DNA from: Dechloromonas agitata is5
Lineage (GTDB): Bacteria; Pseudomonadota; Gammaproteobacteria; Burkholderiales; Rhodocyclaceae
Direction of reading: 5' to 3'
NCBI RefSeq assembly: GCF_000519045.1
Contig: NZ_KI912532.1
Span: 1,488,001 to 1,552,000 of the forward strand
Length of the DNA: 64,000 nt
In this document: in pieces, positions 1 to 9,487 of the stretch
How the letters are laid out: each line of letters opens with the position of its first letter
Position numbering within the stretch: position 1 is the stretch's first letter
The notes under the pieces: generated by a model
Seen by the model: the letters and a program-made list of their open reading frames with translations, nothing else
Database searches by the model: none
Told to the model about the DNA's origin: nothing
Position numbers and translations under genes: made by a program

Positions 1-502
1 TCTCGTTGATCTTCATCGAGCTGGTATGCAGCTCGGTGACCGTGGACGAAAAGTGCTCGATATGGGCATTGGTCGAGCGCATTGTGGCGGCGACGGTTTC
101 CATCTGCTCCAGCGAGCGTTGCGCGAGATCGAGGTTGTTCTGGGTCGAGGCCTGGATGGCGTCGGCGTTCATGGCTACCTCGGCCACCGCCTGGTTGACC
201 CGGTTGCTCGACTCGAAGACGTTGGCGGCCAGCACTTCCTGGCGATGAACCGCATCGTCGGTCTGCTGCACCAGCTGGTTCATGCGGGCCGCGTCGGCGG
301 CGATGCTGACGCTGCGCTCCCGGGCATGCGAGATCAGGCTGCGGACCCGGCCGAAAAAGCGCGTGATGTTGCCGGAGATGCGTCCGCAGGCATCGGCTCC
401 CGGGGCGCCGACGGTGTGCGACAGGTCGGCCTGGCCTTCGGCAATGGCGGCGATATCGCGGTCGAGCTTGTTGAGTGAGGCGTTACTTCCAAAAAATCCC
501 AT
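1..502 (-). CDS. Methyl-accepting chemotaxis protein, N-terminal part (cut by window edge)
   Basis: About 167 residues are visible before the left edge. The ATG at 502-500 follows an AGGAGA ribosome binding site. The start is hydrophilic, with no signal peptide or membrane segment: a HAMP-like stretch (residues 5-55) is followed by a long heptad-rich helix with Asn/Gln/Ala-rich repeats and the repeated pattern of a chemotaxis signalling domain. This suggests a cytoplasmic transducer that would bind CheW/CheA. The signalling tip and C-terminus lie outside the window, so the input it senses cannot be judged. It could instead be a methyl-accepting domain protein with a C-terminal sensor. Confidence 0.75.
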   Translation of the reverse strand, partial: MGFFGSNASLNKLDRDIAAIAEGQADLSHTVGAPGADACGRISGNITRFFGRVRSLISHARERSVSIAADAARMNQLVQQTDDAVHRQEVLAANVFESSNRVNQAVAEVAMNADAIQASTQNNLDLAQRSLEQMETVAATMRSTNAHIEHFSSTVTELHTSSMKINE

Positions 503-741
503 CGAATGTCTCCTGATTTGCTTCTTGTGAGCCGGCCGGGATGGGGCCAGATTGGCTGGAATCATACGTCAGCCGGCCAAAGCTGGCCATCGGCGGGTAT
601 TCTGGGCACGACCACCGACAGCGATGCCCGGCGAAATCGGCCAGTGGCGATGCGTCCTGCCGGGGCGTGAACGCAAAACGCCAGGTTCCGGAGGGAAGCT
701 GGCGTCTCAATCTGCGTCCCCGGCTGGCCGGGCGAAGGCAA

Positions 742-1329
742 TCAGCTCTTGCGCTGGCGGGCGGAAAGGCGGCCGAGCAGGAAACCCTTGATTTCATGGA
801 AGGGGATCGGCTTGCCAAAGATGGTGATGTCGCTCGGCAGGCCGCGCTTGAGCACTTCCTCGCGGTCGATGGCGCTGACCACGATGATGTCCATGCGCGA
901 CAGATCGGGATTGGCACGCAGACGGCGGATCATTTCAAAACCGTCCATGCCCGGCATCATCAGGTCGGCGATCAGGATGTCCGGCACGCGCTGACCGACC
1001 TGCAGCAGGCCGTCGAAACCGTTGGCGACGATGCGCAGCTTGATCGGCAGGTTCCAGCTGTCGATGGTCATCTGGTAGAGCATCTGCAGCGTCTGGTCGT
1101 CCTCGGCGATGAGGATATCCAGCTGGCCAGCGTTTTCCTGGGCGCTCGGCGTCAGGTTGCGACGCCGGGCGAGCAGCGCCTCAACCGAGGCGACAGGAAT
1201 CCGGCGGTGGCCACCGGCCGTCTTCCAGGCTTCCAGTGCACCGCTTTCCACCATGTTTTGCACGGTCCCGAGGGAAACGCCCAAGCGCAGGGCTGCTTGC
1301 CGGGTACTGAGATATTCGGAGTCCGCCAT
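742..1329 (-). CDS. Excisionase/MerR-type HTH fused to a response-regulator receiver domain
   Basis: 195 residues with two domains. Residues 6-58 are a helix-turn-helix of the HTH_17/excisionase type (YLSTRQAALRLGVS, then a GGHRRIP wing). Residues about 71-190 are a CheY-like receiver with an intact active site: acidic E76-D77-D78, phosphoacceptor D122 in the ADLMMPGMDG stretch, S152 and K173. The order is reversed relative to usual response regulators, where the receiver is N-terminal. It probably binds DNA under control of phosphorylation. No histidine kinase is adjacent; the neighbouring chemoreceptor is on the same strand 240 bp downstream, which may or may not be relevant. Confidence 0.8.
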   Translation of the reverse strand: MADSEYLSTRQAALRLGVSLGTVQNMVESGALEAWKTAGGHRRIPVASVEALLARRRNLTPSAQENAGQLDILIAEDDQTLQMLYQMTIDSWNLPIKLRIVANGFDGLLQVGQRVPDILIADLMMPGMDGFEMIRRLRANPDLSRMDIIVVSAIDREEVLKRGLPSDITIFGKPIPFHEIKGFLLGRLSARQRKS

Positions 1330-1533
1330 GATCAGAGCTTCTTTGATGTGAATGTTGAAATTACAAATTCAGCAAATTTTATCCCAAGAACAGAAGAAAC
1401 TTCAATGTAAAAAAAACACCGAATGACGAAATTTCGGGCTTTTTACATCTCTCCTGCCAGCGGGGTTCGCTCCGCGCGCTACGGACGCCGGATTGGGCTG
1501 CGGCAGCTGGCCGGAGCGTTCGGCCAGCCGGTT

Positions 1534-1872
1534 TCAGGCCTTCTTGACGAACTCGGATTTGAGCTGCATGGCGCCGATGCCGTCGATCTTGCAGTCGATG
1601 TCGTGGTCCCCCTCGATCAGGCGGATATTCTTGACCTTGGTTCCCACCTTGACCACCGACGACGAGCCCTTGATCTTCAGATCCTTGATGACGGTGACGC
1701 TGTCGCCGTCCTGCAACACGTTGCCGTTGGCGTCCTTCCAGACACGCGTCTCCTCGAGCGCTTCGGCAGCTTGTTGCGGCCACTCGTGGGCGCATTCCGG
1801 GCAGACGTAGTTGAGGCCGTCCTCGTAGGTGTATTCGGAATTGCACTGCGGGCACTTGGGCAGGGCGCTCAT
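1534..1872 (-). CDS. PhnA/YjdM family zinc-ribbon protein
   Basis: 112 residues. The start ATG at 1872 begins [10 protein letters not shown] and gives the normal family length. An N-terminal zinc ribbon is formed by C7-x2-C10 and C24-x2-C27, followed by an SH3-like barrel containing the [15 protein letters not shown] segment typical of PhnA/YjdM. The family was once called alkylphosphonate uptake protein, but that name rests on an old misassignment. The molecular role is not established. It lies 17 bp downstream of the SulP transporter on the same strand and may be co-transcribed. Confidence 0.88.
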   Translation of the reverse strand: MSALPKCPQCNSEYTYEDGLNYVCPECAHEWPQQAAEALEETRVWKDANGNVLQDGDSVTVIKDLKIKGSSSVVKVGTKVKNIRLIEGDHDIDCKIDGIGAMQLKSEFVKKA

Positions 1873-1889
1873 GGGGAATCCTTTCGGTA

Positions 1890-3581
1890 TCAGTATTCTT
1901 CTTCGAAACCGCCCATGATGTTGGGCAGCAGCAGGTAGGCGCGTTGTAGCGCATGGGTCATGTCCGGGCAGACATTGTCGTCGCCGAGATGATCGATGAA
2001 ACCGGAGCGGTAGAGCAGTGAGCCCGGCTGCGAATTCAGGCCGCACACGATCAGCGTGCAGCCGCGCTTGTGCAGATTGTCGCGCAGGCTCTCCAGCCCC
2101 TCCAGGCCGGTGGTGTCGAGTTGGATCAGGCGCGCCATGTCGAGGATCACGACTTCGGGGTGTCCTTCGCGCGGATCGAGCAGGTCTTCGAGTTTGTTGA
2201 CTGCGCCGAAGAACAGCGAGCCGAACAACTGCCAGGTGGCAACGCGCATCGTGCCGTCCGGGTAGAGGAAGCGCGGGTCGTGGGCTTCTTCTTCCATCGG
2301 CACGCGCTCGATGCGGGTCAATTCCGACATGCGGTAGATGAAGAACAGGCTGGCCAGCACCATGCCCAGTTCGACCGCGATGGTCAGGTCGAACAGCACG
2401 GTGACGAAGAAGGTGGCGAGCAGGATGATCCGGTAGTTGTACGAGTAGCGCTTCAGTTCGACGAACTCGTGCCATTCGCCCATGTTGATGGCGACGACCA
2501 TGACGATGGCCGACAGGGTGGCGAGCGGTACATAGGAGGCGAGCGGCGCAGCGACGAGGACGATGCCGAGCAGGACGAGGGCGTGGATCATGCCGGCAAC
2601 CGGCGTCCGGCCGCCGGTCTTGACGTTGGTTGTCGTGCGGGCGATGGCGCCGGTCGCGGCGAATCCCCCGAAGAACGGGGCGGCGATGTTGGACAGACCC
2701 TGAGCGATCAACTCCTGGTTCGGATCGTGGCGATCATCGATCTGGCTGTCGGCGACGCGTGCCGAGAGCAGCGACTCGATGGCGCCGAGCAGGGCGATCG
2801 TGATGGCCGGCGAAATCAGCTTGCCGAGGTCGTGGATCGACAGGTCGGGCAGGCCGAAGGCGGGCAGTTCCTGCGGAATGCCGTTGAAGCGGCTGCCGAT
2901 GGTTTCGACCGGCAGTTCGAACAACCAGGCGACCAGCGTGCCGACGATCAGGACGGCGAGCGGCCCCGGGGCGCGGCGCAGGATGGCGATCTTCTGGGCC
3001 AACTTGTTGTAGGACAGCAGGAAGACGAAACAGGCCGAGGCCAGGCCGAGGGTCGGCAGGTCCACGGTGTGGGCGTAGGCAGCCAGCGTCTTGACGCGGT
3101 GGAAGAACTCGGCCGGCAGGTTGTCGATCTGCAGGCCAAAGAAATCCTTGATCTGAGCGAGGAAGATCACCACGGCAATGCCGTTGGTGAAACCGATGAC
3201 GACGGTGACCGGAATGAAGCGGATCAACTGCCCCATGCGCGCCAGGCCCATGGCGAGCAGGAAGACCCCGGCCAGCATGGTCGCTGCGAGCAGGTTGGCG
3301 AAACCGTGCATGGCGACGATGCCGTAAATGATCGGAATGAAGGCGCCGGTCGGGCCGCCGATCTGCACCCGCGAGCCGCCAAGGGCGGCCGTCAGAAAGC
3401 CGGCGACGATGGCTGTCCAGATGCCGGCTGTCGGCGAGCACCCCGAGGCGATGGCGAAGGCCATGGCGAGCGGCAGGGCGAGGACGCCGACCGTGATGCC
3501 CGCGGCGACATCCTTGCCAAGTTGGGCGCGGCTGTAACCCGGCAGACAATCGAGAAGCTTGGGGCGAAAGGCGATTTTCAT
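1890..3581 (-). CDS. SulP family anion transporter with STAS domain
   Basis: 563 residues, a full-length SulP permease. The N-terminal two thirds are about a dozen hydrophobic segments, including the family-typical start ([25 protein letters not shown]) region and a GGPTGAF motif. A cytoplasmic STAS domain occupies roughly residues 430-545 ([20 protein letters not shown]). SulP proteins carry sulfate, bicarbonate or other anions. Nothing here fixes the substrate, and no sulfate-assimilation or carbonic-anhydrase gene is adjacent. The start has no strong Shine-Dalgarno. It is divergent from a small ribbon-helix-helix gene and upstream of the PhnA-like gene. Confidence 0.9.
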   Translation of the reverse strand: MKIAFRPKLLDCLPGYSRAQLGKDVAAGITVGVLALPLAMAFAIASGCSPTAGIWTAIVAGFLTAALGGSRVQIGGPTGAFIPIIYGIVAMHGFANLLAATMLAGVFLLAMGLARMGQLIRFIPVTVVIGFTNGIAVVIFLAQIKDFFGLQIDNLPAEFFHRVKTLAAYAHTVDLPTLGLASACFVFLLSYNKLAQKIAILRRAPGPLAVLIVGTLVAWLFELPVETIGSRFNGIPQELPAFGLPDLSIHDLGKLISPAITIALLGAIESLLSARVADSQIDDRHDPNQELIAQGLSNIAAPFFGGFAATGAIARTTTNVKTGGRTPVAGMIHALVLLGIVLVAAPLASYVPLATLSAIVMVVAINMGEWHEFVELKRYSYNYRIILLATFFVTVLFDLTIAVELGMVLASLFFIYRMSELTRIERVPMEEEAHDPRFLYPDGTMRVATWQLFGSLFFGAVNKLEDLLDPREGHPEVVILDMARLIQLDTTGLEGLESLRDNLHKRGCTLIVCGLNSQPGSLLYRSGFIDHLGDDNVCPDMTHALQRAYLLLPNIMGGFEEEY

Positions 3582-3635
3582 GGCGCGCGCTCAGGGGGTA
3601 AGCGGAGCATTATATGAGCGCCAGATTAATCGTCA

Positions 3636-3656
3636 ATGTTAATCACATGCTAACAT
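3636..3656. promoter_or_regulatory. Perfect inverted repeat, candidate operator
   Basis: Perfect six-base arms ATGTTA-N9-TAACAT in the 108-bp divergent space between the SulP gene and the ribbon-helix-helix gene, 33 bp upstream of the latter's start. Small ribbon-helix-helix proteins commonly bind such short repeats and autoregulate. Binding here is inference. Confidence 0.4.
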
Positions 3657-3689
3657 CCGTCGATACGAATTCAACTAGAGTGCTGCATC

Positions 3690-3884
3690 ATGGAGAACCG
3701 TACCGCCCGCCTGACCCTGCTCATCGATCCGCAAAAGAAAAGGCTGTTCGAGGAAATCTGCGCCGAGCAGGACCTGACGCCTTCGCAGGTCGTTCGCAAA
3801 CTGGTCCGCCAGTACATCATCGACAATGCCGGCCAGCGCGAATTGCCCGATTGGCTAAAGCCGGGCAGCAAGTCGGGCGACTAG
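3690..3884 (+). CDS. Small ribbon-helix-helix (CopG/Arc-type) DNA-binding protein
   Basis: 64 residues. A short beta strand (RLTLLIDPQKKRLFEEIC) is followed by two helices with the sequence LTPSQVVRKLVRQYI, the pattern of a CopG/MetJ/Arc ribbon-helix-helix fold that dimerises to bind DNA. There is no adjacent toxin-like partner. The next gene (3892-4218) is convergent and encodes a membrane protein, so a toxin-antitoxin role is not supported. It is more likely a stand-alone repressor acting on itself and perhaps on the divergent SulP gene. Confidence 0.72.
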   Translation: MENRTARLTLLIDPQKKRLFEEICAEQDLTPSQVVRKLVRQYIIDNAGQRELPDWLKPGSKSGD

Positions 3885-3891
3885 GGAGCGG

Positions 3892-4218
3892 CTACTGGCC
3901 GTCGCCTTTGGGCGGTATCCGGTCCGGGTGCTGGGCGGCGAGATAGGCTGCGTAGCGCGCCTGCATCTCCGGGGCCTGGCGGTTGATTTCGCGCAGGATG
4001 CGGGCAACGGCCCAGATCATCACGGCAACACCGCCGGCGACACAGGCCACGGCCTCGGCCAGCGATGACGGAAAATTGGCGAGGATGGCGCCCTTGCCGT
4101 CAGCGAACCAACTGCCGCCGATCCCCACGCAAGTCAATCCGAAGACATCGGCCAGGGCGTAGGCGGCAATGCGGCCGGTCAGCCGGGGGCGGGGTGGGCG
4201 TATACCAGGATTGAGCAT
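3892..4218 (-). CDS. Small hypothetical membrane protein
   Basis: 108 residues, not recognised. Two hydrophobic segments at about residues 16-36 and 48-72 suggest two membrane passes, with an arginine-rich N-terminus (PPRPRLTGR) and a polar tail ending PPKGDGQ. It is convergent with the ribbon-helix-helix gene, with 7 bp between the stop codons. The gene is supported by codon-position GC pattern and hydrophobicity rather than by a known family. No function is proposed. Confidence 0.55.
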   Translation of the reverse strand: MLNPGIRPPRPRLTGRIAAYALADVFGLTCVGIGGSWFADGKGAILANFPSSLAEAVACVAGGVAVMIWAVARILREINRQAPEMQARYAAYLAAQHPDRIPPKGDGQ

Positions 4219-4629
4219 GCGATGACGAACCTTATCGGTTATAAAAAATCGTGCAGAGGGCTTGACAAGTCCGAAGTCAATGGCGACTTATGCACAGTCT
4301 TGGGGCGTGCTTGCCGGGCTTGACAATTCGTTGCTGTTAAATTTATTGAATTGCAGCGGGTGCGTCGCAATTCTTTGTGAATCAATGGCTTGCATCTTAG
4401 CCCAAGTTTCGGGCAGGGCAAGGAAAATCCTTGCGAAACGGTGACTTAGTCGCGCAGGTCCTCATTCATTCACAGAGTTATCCACAGAATTTGTGGATAG
4501 TTTGAAAAGAACAAGTCCGAGTGGTGGATTGGGCGTCATACTTAAAGCGTTACTTGAAGTGCAACGCCCGGGTTGTTGCGCTGCAACAGGAAATGGGCGG
4601 CATGCCCCGCCGTTTTCCTGTTGTCTGGT
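4219..4629. other. Non-coding stretch with a DnaA-box cluster and hairpins
   Basis: This gap of about 410 bp has no convincing gene. It contains DnaA-box-like 9-mers: TTATGCACA (4288-4296), TCATTCACA (4466-4474, one mismatch), a perfect TTATCCACA (4478-4486), and TGTGGATAG (4492-4500), the inverse of CTATCCACA. The last two face each other across five bases. AT-rich patches lie at about 4238-4250 and 4336-4350. A 7-bp stem hairpin (GCAAGGA-AAA-TCCTTGC) is at 4418-4434. Two TTGACA hexamers (4262-4267, 4320-4325) might belong to promoters, but no gene follows on the plus strand. Confidence 0.5.
4585..4622 (-). terminator. Hairpin downstream of metG
   Basis: AACAGGAAA (4585-4593) pairs with TTTCCTGTT (4614-4622), and GGCGG (4596-4600) pairs with CCGCC (4607-4611) inside. 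It lies 8 bp beyond the metG stop. There is no clean T-run after the stem on the minus strand, so it may end transcription inefficiently or protect the 3' end. Confidence 0.4.
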
Positions 4630-6726
4630 TTATTTGACCCGCATACCCGGCTGAGCGCCGGAATCGGGCGACAGCAGGAAGATTCCCGGTGTTTGGCCTG
4701 CCGTATCGGAGGCGGCGAGCACCATGCCTTCCGAGAGGCCGAACTTCATTTTGCGCGGCGCCAGATTGGCGACCATGACGGTCAGTCGGCCGATCAGTTG
4801 CGCCGGGTCATAGGCGGCCTTGATGCCGGCGAAGACATTGCGCGTTTCGTGGTTGCCGATGTCCAGTGTCAGGCGGACCAGCTTGTCGGCGCCGTCGACG
4901 TGCTCGGCATTGGCGATGCGGGCGATGCGCAGATCGACCTTCATGAAGTCGTCGATCGAGCAGAACGGTTCCCACGGACTCGCCGTCTTCAACTCGTTCT
5001 GCTGATGCTGGGCATGGCGCTGTGGCGATTCGGCCTGCTTGGGCGCTTCGATAGCCGGGGCGAGCGACTCCTTGTTGGCGTCGACCAGCTTTTCAATCAG
5101 CTTGGGATCGACACGCGTCATCAGGTGCTCGTAGGTATTGATCGCGTGACCGCCGGCGAGGAGCGTCTGGGCATCAGCCCAGGCCAGCGGGGCGATGTTC
5201 ATAAATTGCTCCACCTTGCCGGCAACGGCGGGCAGGATCGGCTTCAACAGGATGGTGAGCAGGCGGAACAGGTTCAGCGCGTTGCTGCAGGCGGCGTGCA
5301 GTTCGACTTCCTTGCCTTCCTGCTTGGCCAGTTCCCAGGGTTTGACGCTATCGACGTACTGGTTCGCACCGTCGGTCAGCGCCATGATTTCGCGCACGGC
5401 CTTGCCGAACTCGCGGGCTTCGTAGAGTTCGGCGATGCGCGGTGCGGCGGCCTGGATGGCCTGAATGGCCGGCAGTTCGGCAGCGGCCGGGGCCAGTTGC
5501 CCGGCGAAGCGTTTGGCGATGAAGCCGGCCGAGCGGCTGGCGATGTTGACGTACTTGCCGACCAGATCGGAATTGACGCGGGCGACGAAGTCCTCGAAGT
5601 TGAGGTCAATGTCTTCCATCGTATTGGAGAGCTTGGCGGCGAAGTAGTAGCGCAGCCATTCCGGGTTGAGGCCGGTCTTCAGGAAACTCTCGGCGGTGAT
5701 GAAGGTGCCGCGGGATTTCGACATCTTGGCCCCGTCGACGGTCAGGAAGCCATGCGCAAAAATCTTGGTCGGCGTGCGGAAGCCGGCGTGCTGCAGTTCG
5801 GCCGGCCAGAACAGGGCGTGGAAATAGAGGATGTCCTTGCCGATGAAATGGTAGAGCTCGGTCTGTGAGCCGGGCTTGAAGTACTCGTCGAAATCGAGGC
5901 CCTGCCTGGCGCACAGATTCTTGAACGAGCCCATGTAGCCGATCGGCGCGTCGAGCCAGACATAGAAATACTTGCCCGGCGCATCGGGGATCTCGAAGCC
6001 GAAGTAGGGGGCGTCACGCGAAATGTCCCAGTCGGTCAGCTTGCTGTCGCCCGGCAGGCCCAGCCATTCCTGCATCTTGTTGGCCGCCTCGTTCTGCAGC
6101 ACGCCGCTGCTGGTGTACTCGCGCAGGAAGGCTTCGCAACGCGGATCGGACAGCTTGAAGAAGTAGTGTTCGGAGTTGCGCAGTTCCGGTTTGGCGCCGG
6201 AGATGGCGGAAAACGGCTCGATCAGGTCGGTCGGCGCGTAGGCGGCACCGCACACCTCGCAGTTGTCGCCGTACTGGTCCTTGGCATGGCACTTCGGGCA
6301 TTCGCCCTTGATGAAGCGGTCGGGCAGGAACAACTGCTTGACCGGGTCGTAGTACTGCTCGATGGTCCGCACCTCGATCAGGCCGGCGTCGCGCAGCCGG
6401 GTGTAAATGGTGTTGGCGCACTCGCGGTTTTCCGGCGAGTGGGTGCTGTGATAGTTGTCGAAACCGACCAGGAAGCCTGAAAAATCGCGGAAATGCTCAC
6501 CATGTACACGCTCGATCAACTGCTCCGGCGTGATGCCTTCCTTCTCGGCACGCAGCATGATCGGCGTGCCGTGCGTGTCGTCGGCACAGACGTACCAGCA
6601 CTCGTTGCCGGACATCTTCTGGAAGCGCACCCAGATGTCGGTCTGGATGTATTCGACCAGGTGGCCGAGGTGGATGGCGCCGTTGGCGTAGGGCAGGGCG
6701 GAGGTGACGAGGATTTTGCGCGGCAT
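4630..6726 (-). CDS. metG: Methionyl-tRNA synthetase
   Basis: 698 residues from the start [13 protein letters not shown]. An in-frame ATG ten codons upstream exists, but neither has a clear Shine-Dalgarno and the shorter start matches the family. It charges tRNA-Met with methionine. Seen in order: the HIGH-like motif HLGH (residues 19-22), a zinc-binding insertion with CPKC and CEVC pairs near residues 145-165, the KMSKS loop (AKMSKSRG), an anticodon-binding helical domain, and a C-terminal tRNA-binding OB domain. This is the long MetG1 type. It is divergent from the response regulator gene. Confidence 0.97.
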   Translation of the reverse strand: MPRKILVTSALPYANGAIHLGHLVEYIQTDIWVRFQKMSGNECWYVCADDTHGTPIMLRAEKEGITPEQLIERVHGEHFRDFSGFLVGFDNYHSTHSPENRECANTIYTRLRDAGLIEVRTIEQYYDPVKQLFLPDRFIKGECPKCHAKDQYGDNCEVCGAAYAPTDLIEPFSAISGAKPELRNSEHYFFKLSDPRCEAFLREYTSSGVLQNEAANKMQEWLGLPGDSKLTDWDISRDAPYFGFEIPDAPGKYFYVWLDAPIGYMGSFKNLCARQGLDFDEYFKPGSQTELYHFIGKDILYFHALFWPAELQHAGFRTPTKIFAHGFLTVDGAKMSKSRGTFITAESFLKTGLNPEWLRYYFAAKLSNTMEDIDLNFEDFVARVNSDLVGKYVNIASRSAGFIAKRFAGQLAPAAAELPAIQAIQAAAPRIAELYEAREFGKAVREIMALTDGANQYVDSVKPWELAKQEGKEVELHAACSNALNLFRLLTILLKPILPAVAGKVEQFMNIAPLAWADAQTLLAGGHAINTYEHLMTRVDPKLIEKLVDANKESLAPAIEAPKQAESPQRHAQHQQNELKTASPWEPFCSIDDFMKVDLRIARIANAEHVDGADKLVRLTLDIGNHETRNVFAGIKAAYDPAQLIGRLTVMVANLAPRKMKFGLSEGMVLAASDTAGQTPGIFLLSPDSGAQPGMRVK

Positions 6727-6921
6727 GGAGGCAAATCTTGAGAGATAAAACAGCATTTTAGCGCGACAGGGCTTGCCCCGGAGAGCCTTACAAGCACCCC
6801 GTCGCTGGGCTAGACTTTGTCAAAGAAGGTGAACGAATGTCATCGTTTCGTAAATTTGTGCCTGCCGTCGTTGCCGAGGCGCGCCGCAGCGCGCAAAATT
6901 CGCTCCGGATCGGGAGGACGT

Positions 6922-7605
6922 ATGAATTTTGCGGTAGTGGAAGATAGCCGGAGCCAGGCTGAGGTACTGAAAGCCTTGCTGAAGGGGGAGGGGCATCAGG
7001 TGGAAGTCTTCGCTGAGGGCAAGGCTTGCCTGGAGGCGCTGAAGACCCGCAGTTTCGATTGTTTCATCATCGACTGGAACCTGCCGGACATGGAAGGGAG
7101 CGACGTGCTCAAGCATGTCCGCCAGACGTGTGGCTGGGATGTGCCGGTGATCTTCTGCACGGCGCGTACCGACGAGGAGGCGGCCGCCGATATCCTGCGG
7201 GCCGGAGCGGACGATTACATCCCGAAGCCGATCCGGTACATGGAGTTCATGGCGCGTATTCATGCCCTGCTCCGCCGTCGCAAACCGCGCGGTGGCACAC
7301 TGGCCTTCGGCGGCATCGAAATCGACCTCGAGAGCCGGCGTATCCGCTTGGCTGGCGTTGACGTCGATCTCACGCAGCGCGAATTCGAACTGGCCGCCAT
7401 CCTGCTCCAGAATATTGGCCGCGTGCTGTCGCGCGACGAGTTGCTGAGCACCGTCTGGGCGCGTGATACCGGCGTCGATACGCGCACGGTCGATACCCAT
7501 GCCAGCCGCCTGCGCAAGAAGCTTGGCCTGGCTGGCGAAAGCGGCCTGATGCTGTCCTCGGTCTATGGTCAGGGCTACCGGCTCGACACGGTGCAGGGAG
7601 GCTGA
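6922..7605 (+). CDS. OmpR/PhoB-type response regulator
   Basis: 227 residues. The ATG at 6922 is preceded by GGGAGG; a longer in-frame start lacks one. The N-terminal receiver has E7-D8, phosphoacceptor D51 (FIIDWNLPD), the TAR switch region and the lysine in YIPKPI. The C-terminal winged helix (about residues 128-224) has the OmpR-type pattern ending SSVYGQGYRL. It is a phosphorylation-controlled transcription factor of a two-component system, but no sensor kinase is adjacent, so it is an orphan and its target genes are unknown. Confidence 0.88.
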   Translation: MNFAVVEDSRSQAEVLKALLKGEGHQVEVFAEGKACLEALKTRSFDCFIIDWNLPDMEGSDVLKHVRQTCGWDVPVIFCTARTDEEAAADILRAGADDYIPKPIRYMEFMARIHALLRRRKPRGGTLAFGGIEIDLESRRIRLAGVDVDLTQREFELAAILLQNIGRVLSRDELLSTVWARDTGVDTRTVDTHASRLRKKLGLAGESGLMLSSVYGQGYRLDTVQGG

Positions 7606-7620
7606 TCCCGCCTCCCGCTT
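7596..7620 (+). terminator. Weak terminator after the response regulator
   Basis: GGGAGGC (7596-7602) and GCCTCCC (7610-7616) form a seven-pair stem that overlaps the stop codon, followed by GCTTTC. The T-run is short, so it is only a moderate candidate. Confidence 0.4.
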
Positions 7621-7683
7621 TCAGGTATACTAGACAAAATTGCTCGGGTATTGCCCGGCTGTCTACCAACCCCCGGAGTGTCC

Positions 7684-8775
7684 ATGAGTCTCACTGAACA
7701 GCAAATCAGGACCGCGCTGTCCGCCGCGGTCGATCCCAATACGGGCAAGGATTTCGTCGCCGGCAAGGCGGTCAAGAACATCAGGATCGATGGTGACGAT
7801 GTCTCCTTCGACATCGAGCTCGGTTATCCGGCAAAGAGCCAGATCGACGCCATCCGCAAGCAGGTGATCGCGGCCGTGCGTACCGTGCCGGGCGTGGGCA
7901 ACGTCTCGGCCAACGTCTTCAGCAAGATCGTCGCCCACGCCGTGCAACTCGGCGTCAAGCGGATGCCGGGCGTCAAGAACATCATCGCTGTGGCTTCCGG
8001 TAAGGGGGGCGTCGGCAAGAGCACGACGGCAGTCAACCTGGCGCTCGCCCTGGCTCAGGAGGGTGCCAGCGTCGGCATGCTCGACGCCGACATCTATGGC
8101 CCGTCGCAGCCGCAAATGCTCGGCATCGCCGGCCAGCAGCCGGAGTCGAAGGACGGCCAGAGCATGGAGCCGCTCGAAGCCCACGGCATCAAGGCGATGT
8201 CGATCGGCTTCATGGTCGATGTCGAGACGCCGATGGTCTGGCGCGGCCCGATGGTGGCCCAGGCACTCGACCAGATGCTCGGCCAGACCAACTGGGGCGA
8301 CATCGATTACCTGATCGTTGACATGCCGCCGGGGACCGGCGACATCCAGTTGTCGATGTCGCAGAAAGTGCCGGTGACCGGCGCCGTCATCGTCACGACG
8401 CCGCAGGACATCGCGCTGATCGACGCGCGCAAGGGCCTCAAGATGTTCGAGAAGGTGAATATCCCCATCCTCGGCATCGTCGAGAACATGAGCATCCATA
8501 TCTGCTCGAAGTGCGGCCACGAGGAGCATATCTTCGGCGCCGGCGGTGGCGAACAGATGGGCAAGGATTACGACGTCGAGTTTCTCGGTAGCCTGCCGCT
8601 CGAACTGGCGATTCGCGAAATGGCCGATGGCGGCAAGCCGACCGTGGTCGGCGCACCCGAGTCGCGGGCGGCGGAGATCTACCGCGGCATCGCCCGCCGG
8701 GTGGCAGTCAAGGTGGCCGAGAAGGCCAAGGACATGAGCACCAAGTTCCCGAATATCGTCGTCCAGAACACGTAA
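7684..8775 (+). CDS. apbC: Iron-sulfur cluster carrier protein Mrp/ApbC
   Basis: 363 residues. The ATG at 7684 follows CCGGAG. It is a P-loop scaffold/carrier that delivers Fe-S clusters to apoproteins. An N-terminal MIP18/DUF59 domain (about 1-85) is followed by the ATPase domain with the deviant Walker [10 protein letters not shown] (signature lysine present), the Walker B/DMPPGTGD segment, and the conserved CxxC (ICSKCGHE) that bridges a cluster in the dimer. Full length. A TATACT hexamer at 7626-7631 may be its -10 element. Dcd follows after a terminator. Confidence 0.95.
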   Translation: MSLTEQQIRTALSAAVDPNTGKDFVAGKAVKNIRIDGDDVSFDIELGYPAKSQIDAIRKQVIAAVRTVPGVGNVSANVFSKIVAHAVQLGVKRMPGVKNIIAVASGKGGVGKSTTAVNLALALAQEGASVGMLDADIYGPSQPQMLGIAGQQPESKDGQSMEPLEAHGIKAMSIGFMVDVETPMVWRGPMVAQALDQMLGQTNWGDIDYLIVDMPPGTGDIQLSMSQKVPVTGAVIVTTPQDIALIDARKGLKMFEKVNIPILGIVENMSIHICSKCGHEEHIFGAGGGEQMGKDYDVEFLGSLPLELAIREMADGGKPTVVGAPESRAAEIYRGIARRVAVKVAEKAKDMSTKFPNIVVQNT

Positions 8776-8796
8776 TTTGTAGACAAATCCAGCGAC

Positions 8797-8827
8797 AAAG
8801 GCGGGTAAAATCCCGCCTTTGTTTTTT
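8797..8827 (+). terminator. Rho-independent terminator after apbC
   Basis: A nine-pair stem, AAAGGCGGG (8797-8805) with CCCGCCTTT (8812-8820), six-base loop, then GTTTTTT. It ends 19 bp before the dcd start codon, so it separates the two genes or attenuates read-through. Confidence 0.85.
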
Positions 8828-8846
8828 GCAGCGCGGAACAGCGAAA

Positions 8847-9413
8847 ATGGCCATCAAATCAGACAAGTGGATACGCCGCATGGCGGCGGAGCACGGCATG
8901 ATCGAACCCTTCGAGCCGGATCTCGTCCGCGAGGTCGATGGCCAGAAGATCGTTTCCTACGGCACCTCGAGTTATGGCTACGACATCCGCTGCGCCCGCG
9001 AATTCAAGGTGTTCACCAACATCAACTCGACGGTGGTCGACCCCAAGGCTTTCGATCCGAAATCCTTTGTCGAGATCGAATCCGACGTCTGCATCATTCC
9101 GCCCAATTCCTTCGCGCTGGCCCGCACGGTCGAGTACTTCCGCATCCCGCGCTCGGTGCTGACCGTCTGCCTCGGCAAATCGACCTATGCACGCTGCGGC
9201 ATCATCGTGAATGTGACCCCCTTCGAGCCGGAGTGGGAGGGCTATGTGACGCTGGAGTTCTCCAACACCACGCCGCTGCCGGCCAAGATCTATGCCGGTG
9301 AAGGCTGTGCCCAGGTGCTCTTCTTCGAGTCGGACGAGATTTGCGAAACATCCTATCGCGACCGGGGCGGCAAGTACCAGGGGCAGGTCGGTGTCACGCT
9401 GCCCAAGATCTGA
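8847..9413 (+). CDS. dcd: dCTP deaminase
   Basis: 188 residues from [12 protein letters not shown]. It deaminates dCTP to dUTP, feeding thymidylate synthesis (thyA is also in this window). It has the trimeric dUTPase-fold core with PGKSTYAR-like segment ([11 protein letters not shown]), the conserved SYGYDIR, the catalytic glutamate region [14 protein letters not shown], and a C-terminal [12 protein letters not shown]. Full length. A terminator lies just upstream, so it probably has its own promoter or depends on read-through. Adjacent apbC-dcd order is common in betaproteobacteria. Confidence 0.95.
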   Translation: MAIKSDKWIRRMAAEHGMIEPFEPDLVREVDGQKIVSYGTSSYGYDIRCAREFKVFTNINSTVVDPKAFDPKSFVEIESDVCIIPPNSFALARTVEYFRIPRSVLTVCLGKSTYARCGIIVNVTPFEPEWEGYVTLEFSNTTPLPAKIYAGEGCAQVLFFESDEICETSYRDRGGKYQGQVGVTLPKI

Positions 9414-9453
9414 CGTCGCGCCGTAACGCAAACGACTTATTCTTCGACCCGCT

Positions 9454-9473
9454 GCGGCGGGTCGCCGCTTTTT
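9454..9473 (+). terminator. Rho-independent terminator after dcd
   Basis: GCGGCG (9454-9459), loop GGT, CGCCGC (9463-9468), then TTTTT. An alternative overlapping stem GACCCGC/GCGGGTC (9446-9463) may compete. It sits immediately before the ribosome binding site of the next gene. Confidence 0.7.
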
Positions 9474-9487
9474 GAGGATTGAATCCC

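Noticed and set aside
2070..3617. 515-codon plus-strand frame opposite the SulP transporter
   Set aside because: Low-complexity charged composition (Asp/Gln/Gly/Arg runs) typical of an antisense shadow; it shows no ribosome binding site or family.
3690..4218. Toxin-antitoxin pair (RHH protein plus neighbouring gene)
   Set aside because: The neighbour is convergent and encodes a two-segment membrane protein, not a RelE/PIN/MazF-type toxin.
4219..4629. Chromosomal origin of replication
   Set aside because: DnaA boxes are present, but there is no dnaA, dnaN, gidA or parAB gene nearby and the AT-rich stretch is short; only a DnaA-binding locus is suggested.
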